Assembly (NCBI GenBank): GCA_019414725.1
Contig: DXLM01000007.1
Span: forward strand, 6,269-70,268
Reading direction: 5' to 3'
DNA from: Bacteroides sp.
Lineage (GTDB): Bacteria; Bacteroidota; Bacteroidia; Bacteroidales; Bacteroidaceae
DNA length: 64,000 nucleotides
Positions 9,069-17,508 of this stretch are shown piece by piece (position 1 is the first letter of the stretch; every line of letters starts with the position of its first letter). Position numbers and translations under genes: made by a program. The notes beneath the pieces are model-generated. The model searched no databases. It had not been told where the DNA came from and saw nothing but the letters and a program-made list of their open reading frames with translations.

Positions 9069-11177
9069 TTATTTCTCTAATGCTTTCATTAATTCTCTTT
9101 TTACGGTATCCACTCCCGGGAAACCGGTGTATTTTTGAATAACACCCCCTTCTTTATCGACAATAATATAAGTCGGAACCCCCTGTATGCTGAACTGCCT
9201 GCTCAGGTAATTCCACTGAGCTGCCGTTACCCGGTAATGCTCTCCATGAATATCCGGAATCATGTTATCCCATGTTTCTTTGGGCGAGTTCTCTCCGGCA
9301 ATAAAAACATATACAATATCTTTACCTTCAAGATCTTTCTTCATCGGTTTCATCTGTTTCATAGCCATTTTGCAAGGACCGCACCAAGTCGCCCAAAAAT
9401 CGACCAAAACCACCTTACCCTTAAATTTAGAAATGATGGAATAAAATAAATCTTCATCTTTTACTTCTCCGGATTCATTAACGGTATAACCTTTCTTTTT
9501 CTTATTAGCTTCAATCGTTTCCAAAAGACGGTTGTTCATCTTTGTCAGTCTGCCGAGATAATAAGGGTCACTCATCTTCCGTATCTCCTCAAAATCATGT
9601 ACAGTCAATGGAGTGAAGTCACTGATTTTCTGAGCATATTTCATCATTTTCTGCAAGTCGAAAAAAAGTCCTTGGTCTGTGCCCAAATATCCGGCTATAA
9701 TCTTTTTCAAAATATAGTCTTGCTGCATAGAACTGAATTCTTTAAACAATTCATCGTATTTTATTCGCAATTCGCCCATTTTTTCCTGATAGACAGATGT
9801 TTTTCCGGTATCTGTATCAGCCTTGAACTCACGTATTATCTTAGCATCTTCAGCAGAAACTTTATCGGAAGAGAGAATAAACGCAAATATATCACTCAAC
9901 TCATCATCCATCTTCACCCTCAGATAGCCCATTCCCCTTACCAAATCAGCATAACCATTGGCATAAAGCATGACAGGCGAGTTCAGTATATTCAACTGCC
10001 GGATATAGTCATAGAAATCATCACTCAATTCCGGTTGTTTAAACTTTTGATAAGCTTCACGAGCCGGTAATCCACTGCACTGCACATAAGCATAGGCTAA
10101 ATTAGAACTTACACGGGTCAATGTCAAAGTACAAAGCAAATCATTCTGAGCCAATAAAAGCTCCCGGTATGCCTGACTTCTTTTCTTATCGGAACAGATA
10201 GCGGATTTGGTTTCTTCATATTTTTTCAACCAATAAGCTTTATACTGACCGGCAGTCATATTATATAAATCATTCATATTCCAATGAACCATTCCCCATA
10301 CATCCATCAAATGTTCATCATCGGTTATCATTTCATCATTCAAAGCCGCCATGGTACCTGAAAAATAGACTTTCTTTCCACCAGCACGCTTGCCTTTCAA
10401 CAATTTGCTTTCAGAACGACTCAACTCACGCAAGTTGACAGCCATATCCAATTCACCACCGGGAACCAAAAAGACGTCAAAATAAATATCACGTCCCACA
10501 GAAAAACTGACCGTAGTCGGAGCACAAAGTTCAATCTCTGTCCGAAATGTTCCGTCTTCATTCACCTTTATTTCAGTATCCTCAAATTTTGCCGTCAACA
10601 AATCACAAATCCTACAAGAAAACGGAAGTGCATAGTGCTTCTCATAGTCTAACAAACGACCGGTTATCACTGATTTGCCATCTTTCAATTCAGCCTTAGG
10701 CAACGGTTCAGCGTAATTCAATTTCTGTTTCTTCACATCATCCGATAAATCCAATTCCGGTAATTTACCATCCAAATGGATTCCCCATACCTTGAAACAG
10801 TCCTCACAATCGCTCTCAATGAAATCAATCACTTTCACTGTAGGGGGCAATAACGGAAAAATAAGACTAAAAGAAGCTTCACCGCTATCGGGCATCCAAA
10901 ATTTTTCGCCCAAGATAATTCCATTACCGGAACGAATCGGATACTTCTCTCCATTATCAGCCAACAAATAACTTTCATTACTTATCTGAATCCAATTATG
11001 AGGACGGAAAAAGGCTTTTACATCCAATACGGTTGCCGTATCCGAAACCACCACTCTGTCTATCTCGATAGTAGAAGAGCTACGAGCGATGAAAGGCGGC
11101 TGTTTAACCACCCTGTCTTTTGCCTGCAAAAGGCAGCAACTCACCATAGCAAGCAGTAAAATACCAAAGTTTTTCAT
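9069..11177 (-). CDS. Large TlpA/thioredoxin-like periplasmic protein
   Basis: 702 residues with signal peptide MKNFGILLLAMVSCCLLQA. The last 140 residues are a TlpA-type thioredoxin domain: VVLVDFWATWCGPCKMAMKQM with redox cysteines at 599 and 602, then FSIQGVPTYIIVDKEG with the cis-proline. The preceding 550 residues include beta-rich N-terminal domains and a helical stretch (DDELSDIFAFILSSDKVSAEDAKIIREF) of no family I can name. The likely role is thiol-disulfide exchange in the periplasm. It is the last gene of a five-gene unit controlled by a BlaI-like repressor, 22 bp after the next thioredoxin-fold gene. Confidence 0.85.
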   Translation of the reverse strand: MKNFGILLLAMVSCCLLQAKDRVVKQPPFIARSSSTIEIDRVVVSDTATVLDVKAFFRPHNWIQISNESYLLADNGEKYPIRSGNGIILGEKFWMPDSGEASFSLIFPLLPPTVKVIDFIESDCEDCFKVWGIHLDGKLPELDLSDDVKKQKLNYAEPLPKAELKDGKSVITGRLLDYEKHYALPFSCRICDLLTAKFEDTEIKVNEDGTFRTEIELCAPTTVSFSVGRDIYFDVFLVPGGELDMAVNLRELSRSESKLLKGKRAGGKKVYFSGTMAALNDEMITDDEHLMDVWGMVHWNMNDLYNMTAGQYKAYWLKKYEETKSAICSDKKRSQAYRELLLAQNDLLCTLTLTRVSSNLAYAYVQCSGLPAREAYQKFKQPELSDDFYDYIRQLNILNSPVMLYANGYADLVRGMGYLRVKMDDELSDIFAFILSSDKVSAEDAKIIREFKADTDTGKTSVYQEKMGELRIKYDELFKEFSSMQQDYILKKIIAGYLGTDQGLFFDLQKMMKYAQKISDFTPLTVHDFEEIRKMSDPYYLGRLTKMNNRLLETIEANKKKKGYTVNESGEVKDEDLFYSIISKFKGKVVLVDFWATWCGPCKMAMKQMKPMKKDLEGKDIVYVFIAGENSPKETWDNMIPDIHGEHYRVTAAQWNYLSRQFSIQGVPTYIIVDKEGGVIQKYTGFPGVDTVKRELMKALEK

Positions 11178-11199
11178 TGTATCTTTTTTTTAAACATAC

Positions 11200-12390
11200 T
11201 TACTTATTTCCCAAGTTCCTATCCAAAAGATTCTTTACTTCTTCGTATGCCTTTGTATATCCACGGGCCAAAGTAATACCATCCGGAGAGATTAACATAA
11301 GAATGGGAACTCCTGAAAAATAAAGGTCTTTCACTATAAAGCCGTTGCCCTCATCCTCTGTGTAAACTGTAGTCCACGGATGGCTTAGCAATCCCTGTAC
11401 CCGTTCATCTTTCTTAAACTCTTCAGAACTTCCCTGCAACGATTTCAACAAATCATCACGGGTAAATCCCAATACCTCCAAACCTTTTTCATGATATTTT
11501 TGATAGAGATCCGTTATTTTAGGATTTACCCAAAAAGTACCAGGACATAATCCCCAATGATAAATCAACACATATTTGCCTTTATAATCAGACAAAGACA
11601 CTTTCCGGCCGTCTTTATCTGTCACTGTAAACTCCGCTGGCGCAAAGCCTACTTCAATATTCTTCAATACAAGCAATTGCTTGTCAAGTATTTGTCCAAA
11701 ATATGAATTTTGAACCTCTGGAGTAAATTGTGCCAAACGCTCTTTTACATCCTTATAAGTAGCATCAAAAACAAAAGCGGATGCATACATAAAAGCGGCA
11801 TATTCCATATCGTTCACTTTCAATGCCAGACTATCACGAACAGTCTTCAGCATTAGCGGACGATGATATTCATTATACATTTGCCCGTATTTTGCCACAC
11901 TATCATTTTGCTTTGTATCCTGATATTTCAGTATCTGACTGAAGATATCAATCATTTCAGTATTGGAAGACGCAGTCAGGCTATCATACCTAGCCACCAA
12001 CGAATTGTCATAAAAACCACCCGAATGACGAACCGCACCCAAGTAATCCAAAGACCCTTTCAGTTTTATATCATCACCTACGCGAGCTATAATCTCAGCT
12101 CCGCGAATACAACTCCGTAACGGTTCACCCACTTTAGGCTGATGCGTCAATAAATAAAAAGTAGTATGTTCCATAGGAATAAAAGCCGAGAAAATCCCCT
12201 CCTTTTCCACCAATATGGTATCTGTTCCGTCTTCTTTCCAATCGGGTAATAAAAAAGTTTTAAGAAAAAGAGTATCTCCAACCTGAAGCCCTTCCAAATG
12301 ACCGGATAGTTTAAAGCCATCGGTCTGCATAGTTTGCCGGCATGACACTAGAGCCACTGCAAAGAGTGCCAAAGCTAAAATTTTCTTCAT
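11200..12390 (-). CDS. DUF4369/redoxin lipoprotein lacking a CxxC pair
   Basis: 396 residues. A lipobox (ALVSC, Cys17) marks an outer- or inner-membrane lipoprotein. The N-terminal region (GFKLSGHLEGLQVGDTLFLKTF) resembles the DUF4369 domain found before TlpA-like domains. The C-terminal AhpC/TSA-like fold has FTVTDKDGRKVSLSDYKGKYVLIYHWGLCPGTFWVNPKI and SGVPILMLISPDG. Only one cysteine stands where thioredoxins carry CxxC (WGLCPGT), so it is either a one-cysteine peroxidase-like protein or no longer redox active. It is in the same operon as a canonical TlpA-like protein. Confidence 0.82.
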   Translation of the reverse strand: MKKILALALFAVALVSCRQTMQTDGFKLSGHLEGLQVGDTLFLKTFLLPDWKEDGTDTILVEKEGIFSAFIPMEHTTFYLLTHQPKVGEPLRSCIRGAEIIARVGDDIKLKGSLDYLGAVRHSGGFYDNSLVARYDSLTASSNTEMIDIFSQILKYQDTKQNDSVAKYGQMYNEYHRPLMLKTVRDSLALKVNDMEYAAFMYASAFVFDATYKDVKERLAQFTPEVQNSYFGQILDKQLLVLKNIEVGFAPAEFTVTDKDGRKVSLSDYKGKYVLIYHWGLCPGTFWVNPKITDLYQKYHEKGLEVLGFTRDDLLKSLQGSSEEFKKDERVQGLLSHPWTTVYTEDEGNGFIVKDLYFSGVPILMLISPDGITLARGYTKAYEEVKNLLDRNLGNK

Positions 12391-12420
12391 ATATTCTTAC
12401 TTTTATATAAATGACTTCCG

Positions 12421-13764
12421 TTATTTTGCATGACGAAGTGCCAACGTATCTTTTTTCTCTACAGGAAATGACTTTGTCGGAATATCACCTCTAAAGAAAC
12501 CTTCCTCCTTTATTTTTTTGATACGTTTCCATGCCTGCTGGTAAAGTGTTATGCGGTCTTCCACCGGGTTCCCGTCTTCGTCCAAGGCATAACGCTGATC
12601 TTCGGGAACTGTAGCCATGTATTTCCTATAATAGCGAATGGCATTCTTCTCATCTTCTTTCCAATCATAGAGACAGGCTATTTTATAAAGAATGGAGTTT
12701 TTCTTTGTATAAATATATAACTTCTCCAAGGCTTCCACCTCTTTCTTTGTATCCCCCGCATAATCGTAACATTCTACCAACCCGTCATAAAGACGTACCA
12801 TCATACTATCAGAAGGAACTGCTATGCGGAAGGCTTCTTCCATATATTCCACACCCTCCTTTTTCCAGGAAGTGCGTGCCGAAGCTTTTGCCAGATAATA
12901 GAGCACATTCACATCCATCGGATTTTTTTGATAAGCTTCTTTCAGATTATCGTATGCACCGTAAAACCAGTTATCCCCATAATGGGATACACCTAAATAG
13001 TAAAGAGTGAGAAAACTACGATCACCCAGTTCTTTTAATGACTCATAGCGTTTTACCGCCGTTCCGTACTCTTTCAGCATACAATAAGCCTTCGCATTCT
13101 GGCGGTTCACATCTATATTGGTGGTATCGGACAAACGATAAACTTCCGTCACATCAACAGCATCTTTAAACTGCTGATTGTTATTAAAAATACCGGCAAT
13201 GCGTGCCACTGTCTGGGCATCCAACGAATCACGCCGATAGGCTATGTTATAACTGATGAAGGCACTGGCGGCATCCTGCAATCCCTCGTATGCCTGTCCC
13301 AGATATTTGTATCCGGTGGCCGACAAGGAATCGCGTTCCAACCAGCCATGACAAGCCGTACGCGCTTCTTCATAATCTTCGGAAGCTAATAAAGAGCGTA
13401 TGAACTGCAACCGGAAAAATTTATTTTCCGGTTGCAAATTCATTGCCTTCTGATAACAGTTGGCCGCCCGACGGGAGTTACCCGTCAATTTGTAACACTC
13501 GGCAAGGTCGATCAAAACTTTTGTGTTTGTGCTGTCTTTCAAGATAAGAGAGTTCAATACCCCTATGGCTTCCGGATAACGGTTCATCGCTTTCAGCGCC
13601 TGAGCTTTGGTAATCAGCAACAAAGAATCCTGACAATCGGGTTCAATCAGCATAACTACTGTCTCATAATCATAATTATCCATTGCCTGACGAATCCCAT
13701 CATTCACCTGGGCAAACAACGAAACGGGGAGCATACATAGCAGCAGTGTTACAAATTTTTTCAT
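12421..13764 (-). CDS. Exported tetratricopeptide-repeat protein
   Basis: 447 residues with signal peptide MKKFVTLLLCMLPVSLFAQ. TPR helices run through most of the protein (AQALKAMNRYPEAIGVLNSLILKDSTNTKVLIDLAECYKLTGNSRRAANCYQKAMNLQPEN and similar). It probably serves as a periplasmic scaffold. It is ten bases after the M56 gene. The pairing with BlaI/M56 and thioredoxin proteins suggests a stress-response module, but no partner can be named. Confidence 0.85.
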   Translation of the reverse strand: MKKFVTLLLCMLPVSLFAQVNDGIRQAMDNYDYETVVMLIEPDCQDSLLLITKAQALKAMNRYPEAIGVLNSLILKDSTNTKVLIDLAECYKLTGNSRRAANCYQKAMNLQPENKFFRLQFIRSLLASEDYEEARTACHGWLERDSLSATGYKYLGQAYEGLQDAASAFISYNIAYRRDSLDAQTVARIAGIFNNNQQFKDAVDVTEVYRLSDTTNIDVNRQNAKAYCMLKEYGTAVKRYESLKELGDRSFLTLYYLGVSHYGDNWFYGAYDNLKEAYQKNPMDVNVLYYLAKASARTSWKKEGVEYMEEAFRIAVPSDSMMVRLYDGLVECYDYAGDTKKEVEALEKLYIYTKKNSILYKIACLYDWKEDEKNAIRYYRKYMATVPEDQRYALDEDGNPVEDRITLYQQAWKRIKKIKEEGFFRGDIPTKSFPVEKKDTLALRHAK

Positions 13765-13774
13765 ATCTTTATTC

Positions 13775-15661
13775 TTATTGTTTCTTTGTGGTAATCAATA
13801 TCACGCCATTCTTGGCTTTGGCTCCATAAATGGCAGTACCTGCCGCATCCTTCAACACCGAAATAGATTCAATGTCCGAAACATTCATTTTTTCCATTTG
13901 ACTATAAGGCTTTTCTATCCCATCAACTATAAGCAATGGTTTCTCCTTCCAATCTTTCAACGAAAAAGTTTCCTTACCTATCCGCAATGGATTTTCTTGA
14001 AAAACAGTGTCTGTCTTCAACTCCAAATGACGTGCTTCATTTGATTTGATATCTTTACCGTCTAGTCTGAAAGTGACGGGAACCGTATATTTCACACGCA
14101 CAGGCTGACCTTTCTGCATACCTGGTTTCCATTTCGGCATAATGGAAATGACTCGAATGGCCTCACCGTCCAAATCCGGATCAATGCTCCTGACAACTTT
14201 GGGATTGGCTATATTACCATCTTTCTCAACTACAAATTGTACAATAACCTTTCCCTGTACTCCAGCTTTCTGAGCCTCCACTGGATATTTGATATTCTTC
14301 CCCAAGAATTTCAAACATTCTCCCATACCACCCGGAAACTCAGGCATCTCTTCAACAACCTGAAAAACCGGAACTTCATCAGAAGCTTCTTCACCACCTC
14401 CATAACCTACTACAACCACTTCCTGTGTCTTAGTTGTGATTTCTCCCTCCAAATACACTTTTAAAGATTTAATTTTTCCAATAAGTTTCTCTGTAATAGT
14501 CAATTCCTTTGTTTTCATATTTATATATGAAACACTCAAAGTAGCCCCAACAGGCATTGAAATAACAAAATTTCCATCTAAATCAGTGATCGTACCTGAA
14601 GTTGTACCTTTGATAATCACACTAGCACCTACAACCGGAGCGTTTGTACTTTTTTCTAATACCTGCCCTTGCACTTTTATTTCCTTTGCAGGATGTTTTT
14701 CGGGACTTTTAACCTCTTCGGTTTTCATAATTGCCGTTAAATCATTAACTTTGACGGCTGAAATCTCATCTAACTCACTAGAGATTTCGGGGCGGGCAAA
14801 GGCTGCCACGGCAATGGCTGCCAATGGAAGTACATACAGGTACTTGAGTCGTGCCCACGGATTGGATTTCTTTTTTAACATCATAGTAATACGTTTTTTA
14901 AGTGAACTGTGATTGAAGCTGTTGGCCATAGAGTAGAGCCTTGTGCCGACAGCTTTTTTTATTAATAACAACTGATATTTCTTTGCATCAATACCTTGTG
15001 CAATCACGCTTTCGTCCGCTTCGAACTCGTGTATGTTCTGTAGTTCCTGTTTCAATAACCAGGAGGCAGGATTGAACCATTGGAAAAAGATGCAGATATC
15101 CGCTATAAGTAAATCTATGGAATGTCTCTTCCGTATATGGGCATATTCATGCGTCAGTATTTCCTCACCGTTTTCCTTCAGGTCTTTCTCAGAGATCACT
15201 ACAAACTTCATCCAACTGAAAGGTGCGATTTTTTTCTGATGGGTAATCAGCGTGATGCCATTTTCCTGACGGACAAGGGTGCTACCCTTTATCAGCCTCA
15301 GCATACGGGTCAGCGACCATACATTACGTAAAAAGAAGAATACAATACCCAACAAATAAACCATCAGCAACACTTCACGCCATGTAATGGCAGATACGGG
15401 AGCAGCTTCTATAGTAGCAGTCCGATTAAGATCAGCCATAAGCAGAAGTTCTTCCCAAGTCAGCAATTGTTGACTGACTTCCATCGGTTCTTTCATAGTC
15501 ACTTCCACAAAGGGAATGGCACAGGACAATATCAGTATTCCCAACAAAGCAATACGGTTAAAACGATGGAATGTTTCACGGCTCAGCAACAGGCGGTAAA
15601 ATAAATAAAATACCGCCAGACAAACTGCCGACTTTACAATATATACAAAAAATGCTCCCAT
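13775..15661 (-). CDS. M56 (BlaR1-like) membrane protease with TonB and SusC-plug-like tail
   Basis: 628 residues. Membrane helices at about 6-25, 36-52 and 96-112, then the zinc protease motif HEYAH at 171-175 with the third ligand region EADES near 214-218, then a helix near 280 (YVLPLAAIAVAAFA). Instead of a penicillin-binding sensor, the periplasmic part has a CarboxypepD_reg-like domain (IKVQGQVLEKSTNAPVVGASVIIKG), a TonB C-terminal-like domain (VVEEMPEFPGGMGECLKFLGKNIKYP), and an end like the SusC plug (ISVLKDAAGTAIYGAKAKNGVILITTKK). By analogy with BlaR1 it would cleave the BlaI-like repressor encoded 33 bp upstream after sensing an unknown envelope signal. Confidence 0.88.
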   Translation of the reverse strand: MGAFFVYIVKSAVCLAVFYLFYRLLLSRETFHRFNRIALLGILILSCAIPFVEVTMKEPMEVSQQLLTWEELLLMADLNRTATIEAAPVSAITWREVLLMVYLLGIVFFFLRNVWSLTRMLRLIKGSTLVRQENGITLITHQKKIAPFSWMKFVVISEKDLKENGEEILTHEYAHIRKRHSIDLLIADICIFFQWFNPASWLLKQELQNIHEFEADESVIAQGIDAKKYQLLLIKKAVGTRLYSMANSFNHSSLKKRITMMLKKKSNPWARLKYLYVLPLAAIAVAAFARPEISSELDEISAVKVNDLTAIMKTEEVKSPEKHPAKEIKVQGQVLEKSTNAPVVGASVIIKGTTSGTITDLDGNFVISMPVGATLSVSYINMKTKELTITEKLIGKIKSLKVYLEGEITTKTQEVVVVGYGGGEEASDEVPVFQVVEEMPEFPGGMGECLKFLGKNIKYPVEAQKAGVQGKVIVQFVVEKDGNIANPKVVRSIDPDLDGEAIRVISIMPKWKPGMQKGQPVRVKYTVPVTFRLDGKDIKSNEARHLELKTDTVFQENPLRIGKETFSLKDWKEKPLLIVDGIEKPYSQMEKMNVSDIESISVLKDAAGTAIYGAKAKNGVILITTKKQ

Positions 15662-15694
15662 AGTATGTATCTTTAATTATTCTCTTTATCCGGA

Positions 15695-16057
15695 TTATTC
15701 ATGCGCCTTTTCCACATCCCGGATAAGCTGCTTCAATTCATCCAAAGAAATCTCCTCCTCCTTCACCAGTGAAGAAACCGCTCCTAAATAAGAGTTATTG
15801 AAATATTTACTGATAACTCCTTTCAACGTCTTCTTCTTAAAATCATCACAGCTTACCACCGCATAATACTGATAGGTATTTCCAAATACCTCATGACTGA
15901 GAAACCCCTTTTCCTCCAATCCTCTCACAATGGTAGACAGAGTATTGAAATGCGGACGCGGTTCATCATAAAAATCAAGTAACTGTTTTACAAACAACGG
16001 GCCTTTTTCCCAAAAATAACCCATAATTTCTTCTTCCTTTGCTGTCAACATTTTCAT
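15695..16057 (-). CDS. BlaI/MecI/CopY-family repressor
   Basis: 120 residues from the ATG at 16057, which has AAAGAAAG just upstream; a GTG seven codons earlier is less likely. The winged-helix domain (MLTAKEEEIMGYFWEKGPLFVKQLLDFYDEPRPHFNTLSTIVRGLEEKGFLSHE) and C-terminal dimerization region (LGAVSSLVKEEEISLDELKQLI) match BlaI/MecI. It should repress its own operon by binding the palindromes at 16083-16143 and be inactivated by the M56 protease encoded next. Confidence 0.92.
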   Translation of the reverse strand: MKMLTAKEEEIMGYFWEKGPLFVKQLLDFYDEPRPHFNTLSTIVRGLEEKGFLSHEVFGNTYQYYAVVSCDDFKKKTLKGVISKYFNNSYLGAVSSLVKEEEISLDELKQLIRDVEKAHE

Positions 16058-16082
16058 AATCTTTCTTTTGATTATCACAAAG

Positions 16083-16143
16083 AACTAAAACTTTTAGTTA
16101 TAAAACTAATTTTCATAGTTAAAGTAAACTAAAAGCTTTAGTT
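16083..16143 (-). promoter_or_regulatory. Three phased BlaI-type operators
   Basis: Three 17-bp dyads with AACTA/TAGTT ends: 16083-16099 (perfect, AACTAAAA C TTTTAGTT), 16104-16120 (outer five bases only, AACTA...TAGTT) and 16127-16143 (AACTAAA AGC TTTAGTT). Their centres are 21 and 23 bp apart, about two helical turns each, so repressors would stack on one face. They cover the region just upstream of the blaI-like gene. Confidence 0.8.
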
Positions 16144-16157
16144 ACCTGCTGTAAAAC

Positions 16158-16199
16158 AGTATATCCCGTTTTCACCTGCTGATGCAAACGGGATATACT
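16158..16199 (-). terminator. Terminator-like hairpin after the GH88 gene
   Basis: A perfect 14-bp stem (16158-16171 with 16186-16199) encloses a 14-base loop. It lies 69 bp after the stop of the GH88 gene and before the BlaI operators, marking the end of the PUL. Only a short T-run (GTTTT) follows on the minus strand. Confidence 0.7.
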
Positions 16200-16267
16200 T
16201 ATCATAAATAATCCACCTATAAGGAGACTACAGATCTCTATATACTTATACTTCCCTGAACAATCTA

Positions 16268-17491
16268 TTATTCGTCAATGACCGGTTTATTTTCCGTCAG
16301 CCTTTTCAAACGGAGAAGTGCCTCCATATAATAATAATCAGCATAAATGATGGATGCATCAATCTCTGATCCGGCAGGCAAGTGTCCTGTGGAATGAAGC
16401 AGGAAAGCAGGTTTACTTTTACCACACTGGTATTTGTCGGAACTCAGGCTGGTCAGCATTTTTACAGCCGCCTGTTTATATTCCAATGCTTTTTCAGCCG
16501 GCAGATAACCGGACAATTCTAATAAAGCAGAAGCTACCACACAAGCAGCAGAAGCATCCCGGGGAGCATCAGGAATGGACGGATCATTAAAATCCCAATA
16601 AGGAATATAGTCTTCGGGCAGATTTTTCAGATATACATCCGTTACCTTTTGTACAAAATCGAGGTAACGGACATCTTTTGTTTCCCGATAAACGACTGTA
16701 TAACCATAGATAGCCCATGCCTGACCACGAGCCCACATACTGTCATCCGAATAACCTTGATGGGTCACTCCCTTGATAAATTCACCTGTCAGGGTATCAT
16801 ACACTGCTACATGATAAGAGGTATAATCCGGACGAAAATGATATTTCATCGTCTTATCCGCATGAGCCACGGCAATGTCAAACAAATAAGGATTACCTCC
16901 ATTCTTGGCTGCCCAGAAAAGCATTTCCAGATTGATCATATTGTCCATGATGGTATTATGACCGCCAAACATTTTCACATTGCGAGGCCATGAAAGCATA
17001 GTACCTACACGGGGATTGAACAATGCTGATAACGAATCAGCCGTATTGATTATAACTTGCTTATATTCCGGATTACCGGTCAGACGATAACCATTACCAT
17101 AGCTACAAAAAACCAAAAAACCCAAATCATGATCGTATGCAGGAATCTCCGAGAGAAATTTCAAAGAAGCAGTAAACTTTTCGGCCTCTTCCTTTATTTT
17201 CGGATCTTGTGTATATTCATAATCATACCACAAGATGCCCGGCCAAAAACCTCCGCACCATTCTTCCTTACTCACTTTACGATAGTTCCAGTCATACTGG
17301 CCATCCATTATGTTACGAGGCATCATAGTGTAATCTACCTCCCGCCCTTTTCCATGCATAACCTCCAAAGTACGATGTACCTGGCGATCACAATATTCCA
17401 AAGCCCTGTTCACCTCCAGTTTGTTGTCTACTTCAGTACAGGCTGAAAGTAGACATAACCCTATACCTACTAATAGATTTTTTGTATTCAT
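16268..17491 (-). CDS. GH88 unsaturated glucuronyl/galacturonyl hydrolase, lipoprotein
   Basis: 407 residues with a lipobox (LCLLSAC, Cys18). Family features include GYRLTGNPEYKQV, NTIMDNMINLEMLFWAAKNGG and HQGYSDDSMWARGQAWAIYGY, the last typical of GH88, in an alpha/alpha-barrel. GH88 enzymes remove the 4,5-unsaturated uronic acid left at the end of lyase products, which fits the two lyase-like proteins in this locus. It is last in its unit, 17 bp after GH43, and depends on the promoter at 19266-19296. Confidence 0.92.
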   Translation of the reverse strand: MNTKNLLVGIGLCLLSACTEVDNKLEVNRALEYCDRQVHRTLEVMHGKGREVDYTMMPRNIMDGQYDWNYRKVSKEEWCGGFWPGILWYDYEYTQDPKIKEEAEKFTASLKFLSEIPAYDHDLGFLVFCSYGNGYRLTGNPEYKQVIINTADSLSALFNPRVGTMLSWPRNVKMFGGHNTIMDNMINLEMLFWAAKNGGNPYLFDIAVAHADKTMKYHFRPDYTSYHVAVYDTLTGEFIKGVTHQGYSDDSMWARGQAWAIYGYTVVYRETKDVRYLDFVQKVTDVYLKNLPEDYIPYWDFNDPSIPDAPRDASAACVVASALLELSGYLPAEKALEYKQAAVKMLTSLSSDKYQCGKSKPAFLLHSTGHLPAGSEIDASIIYADYYYMEALLRLKRLTENKPVIDE

Positions 17492-17508
17492 AATTATCCT
17501 TTCTTTTT

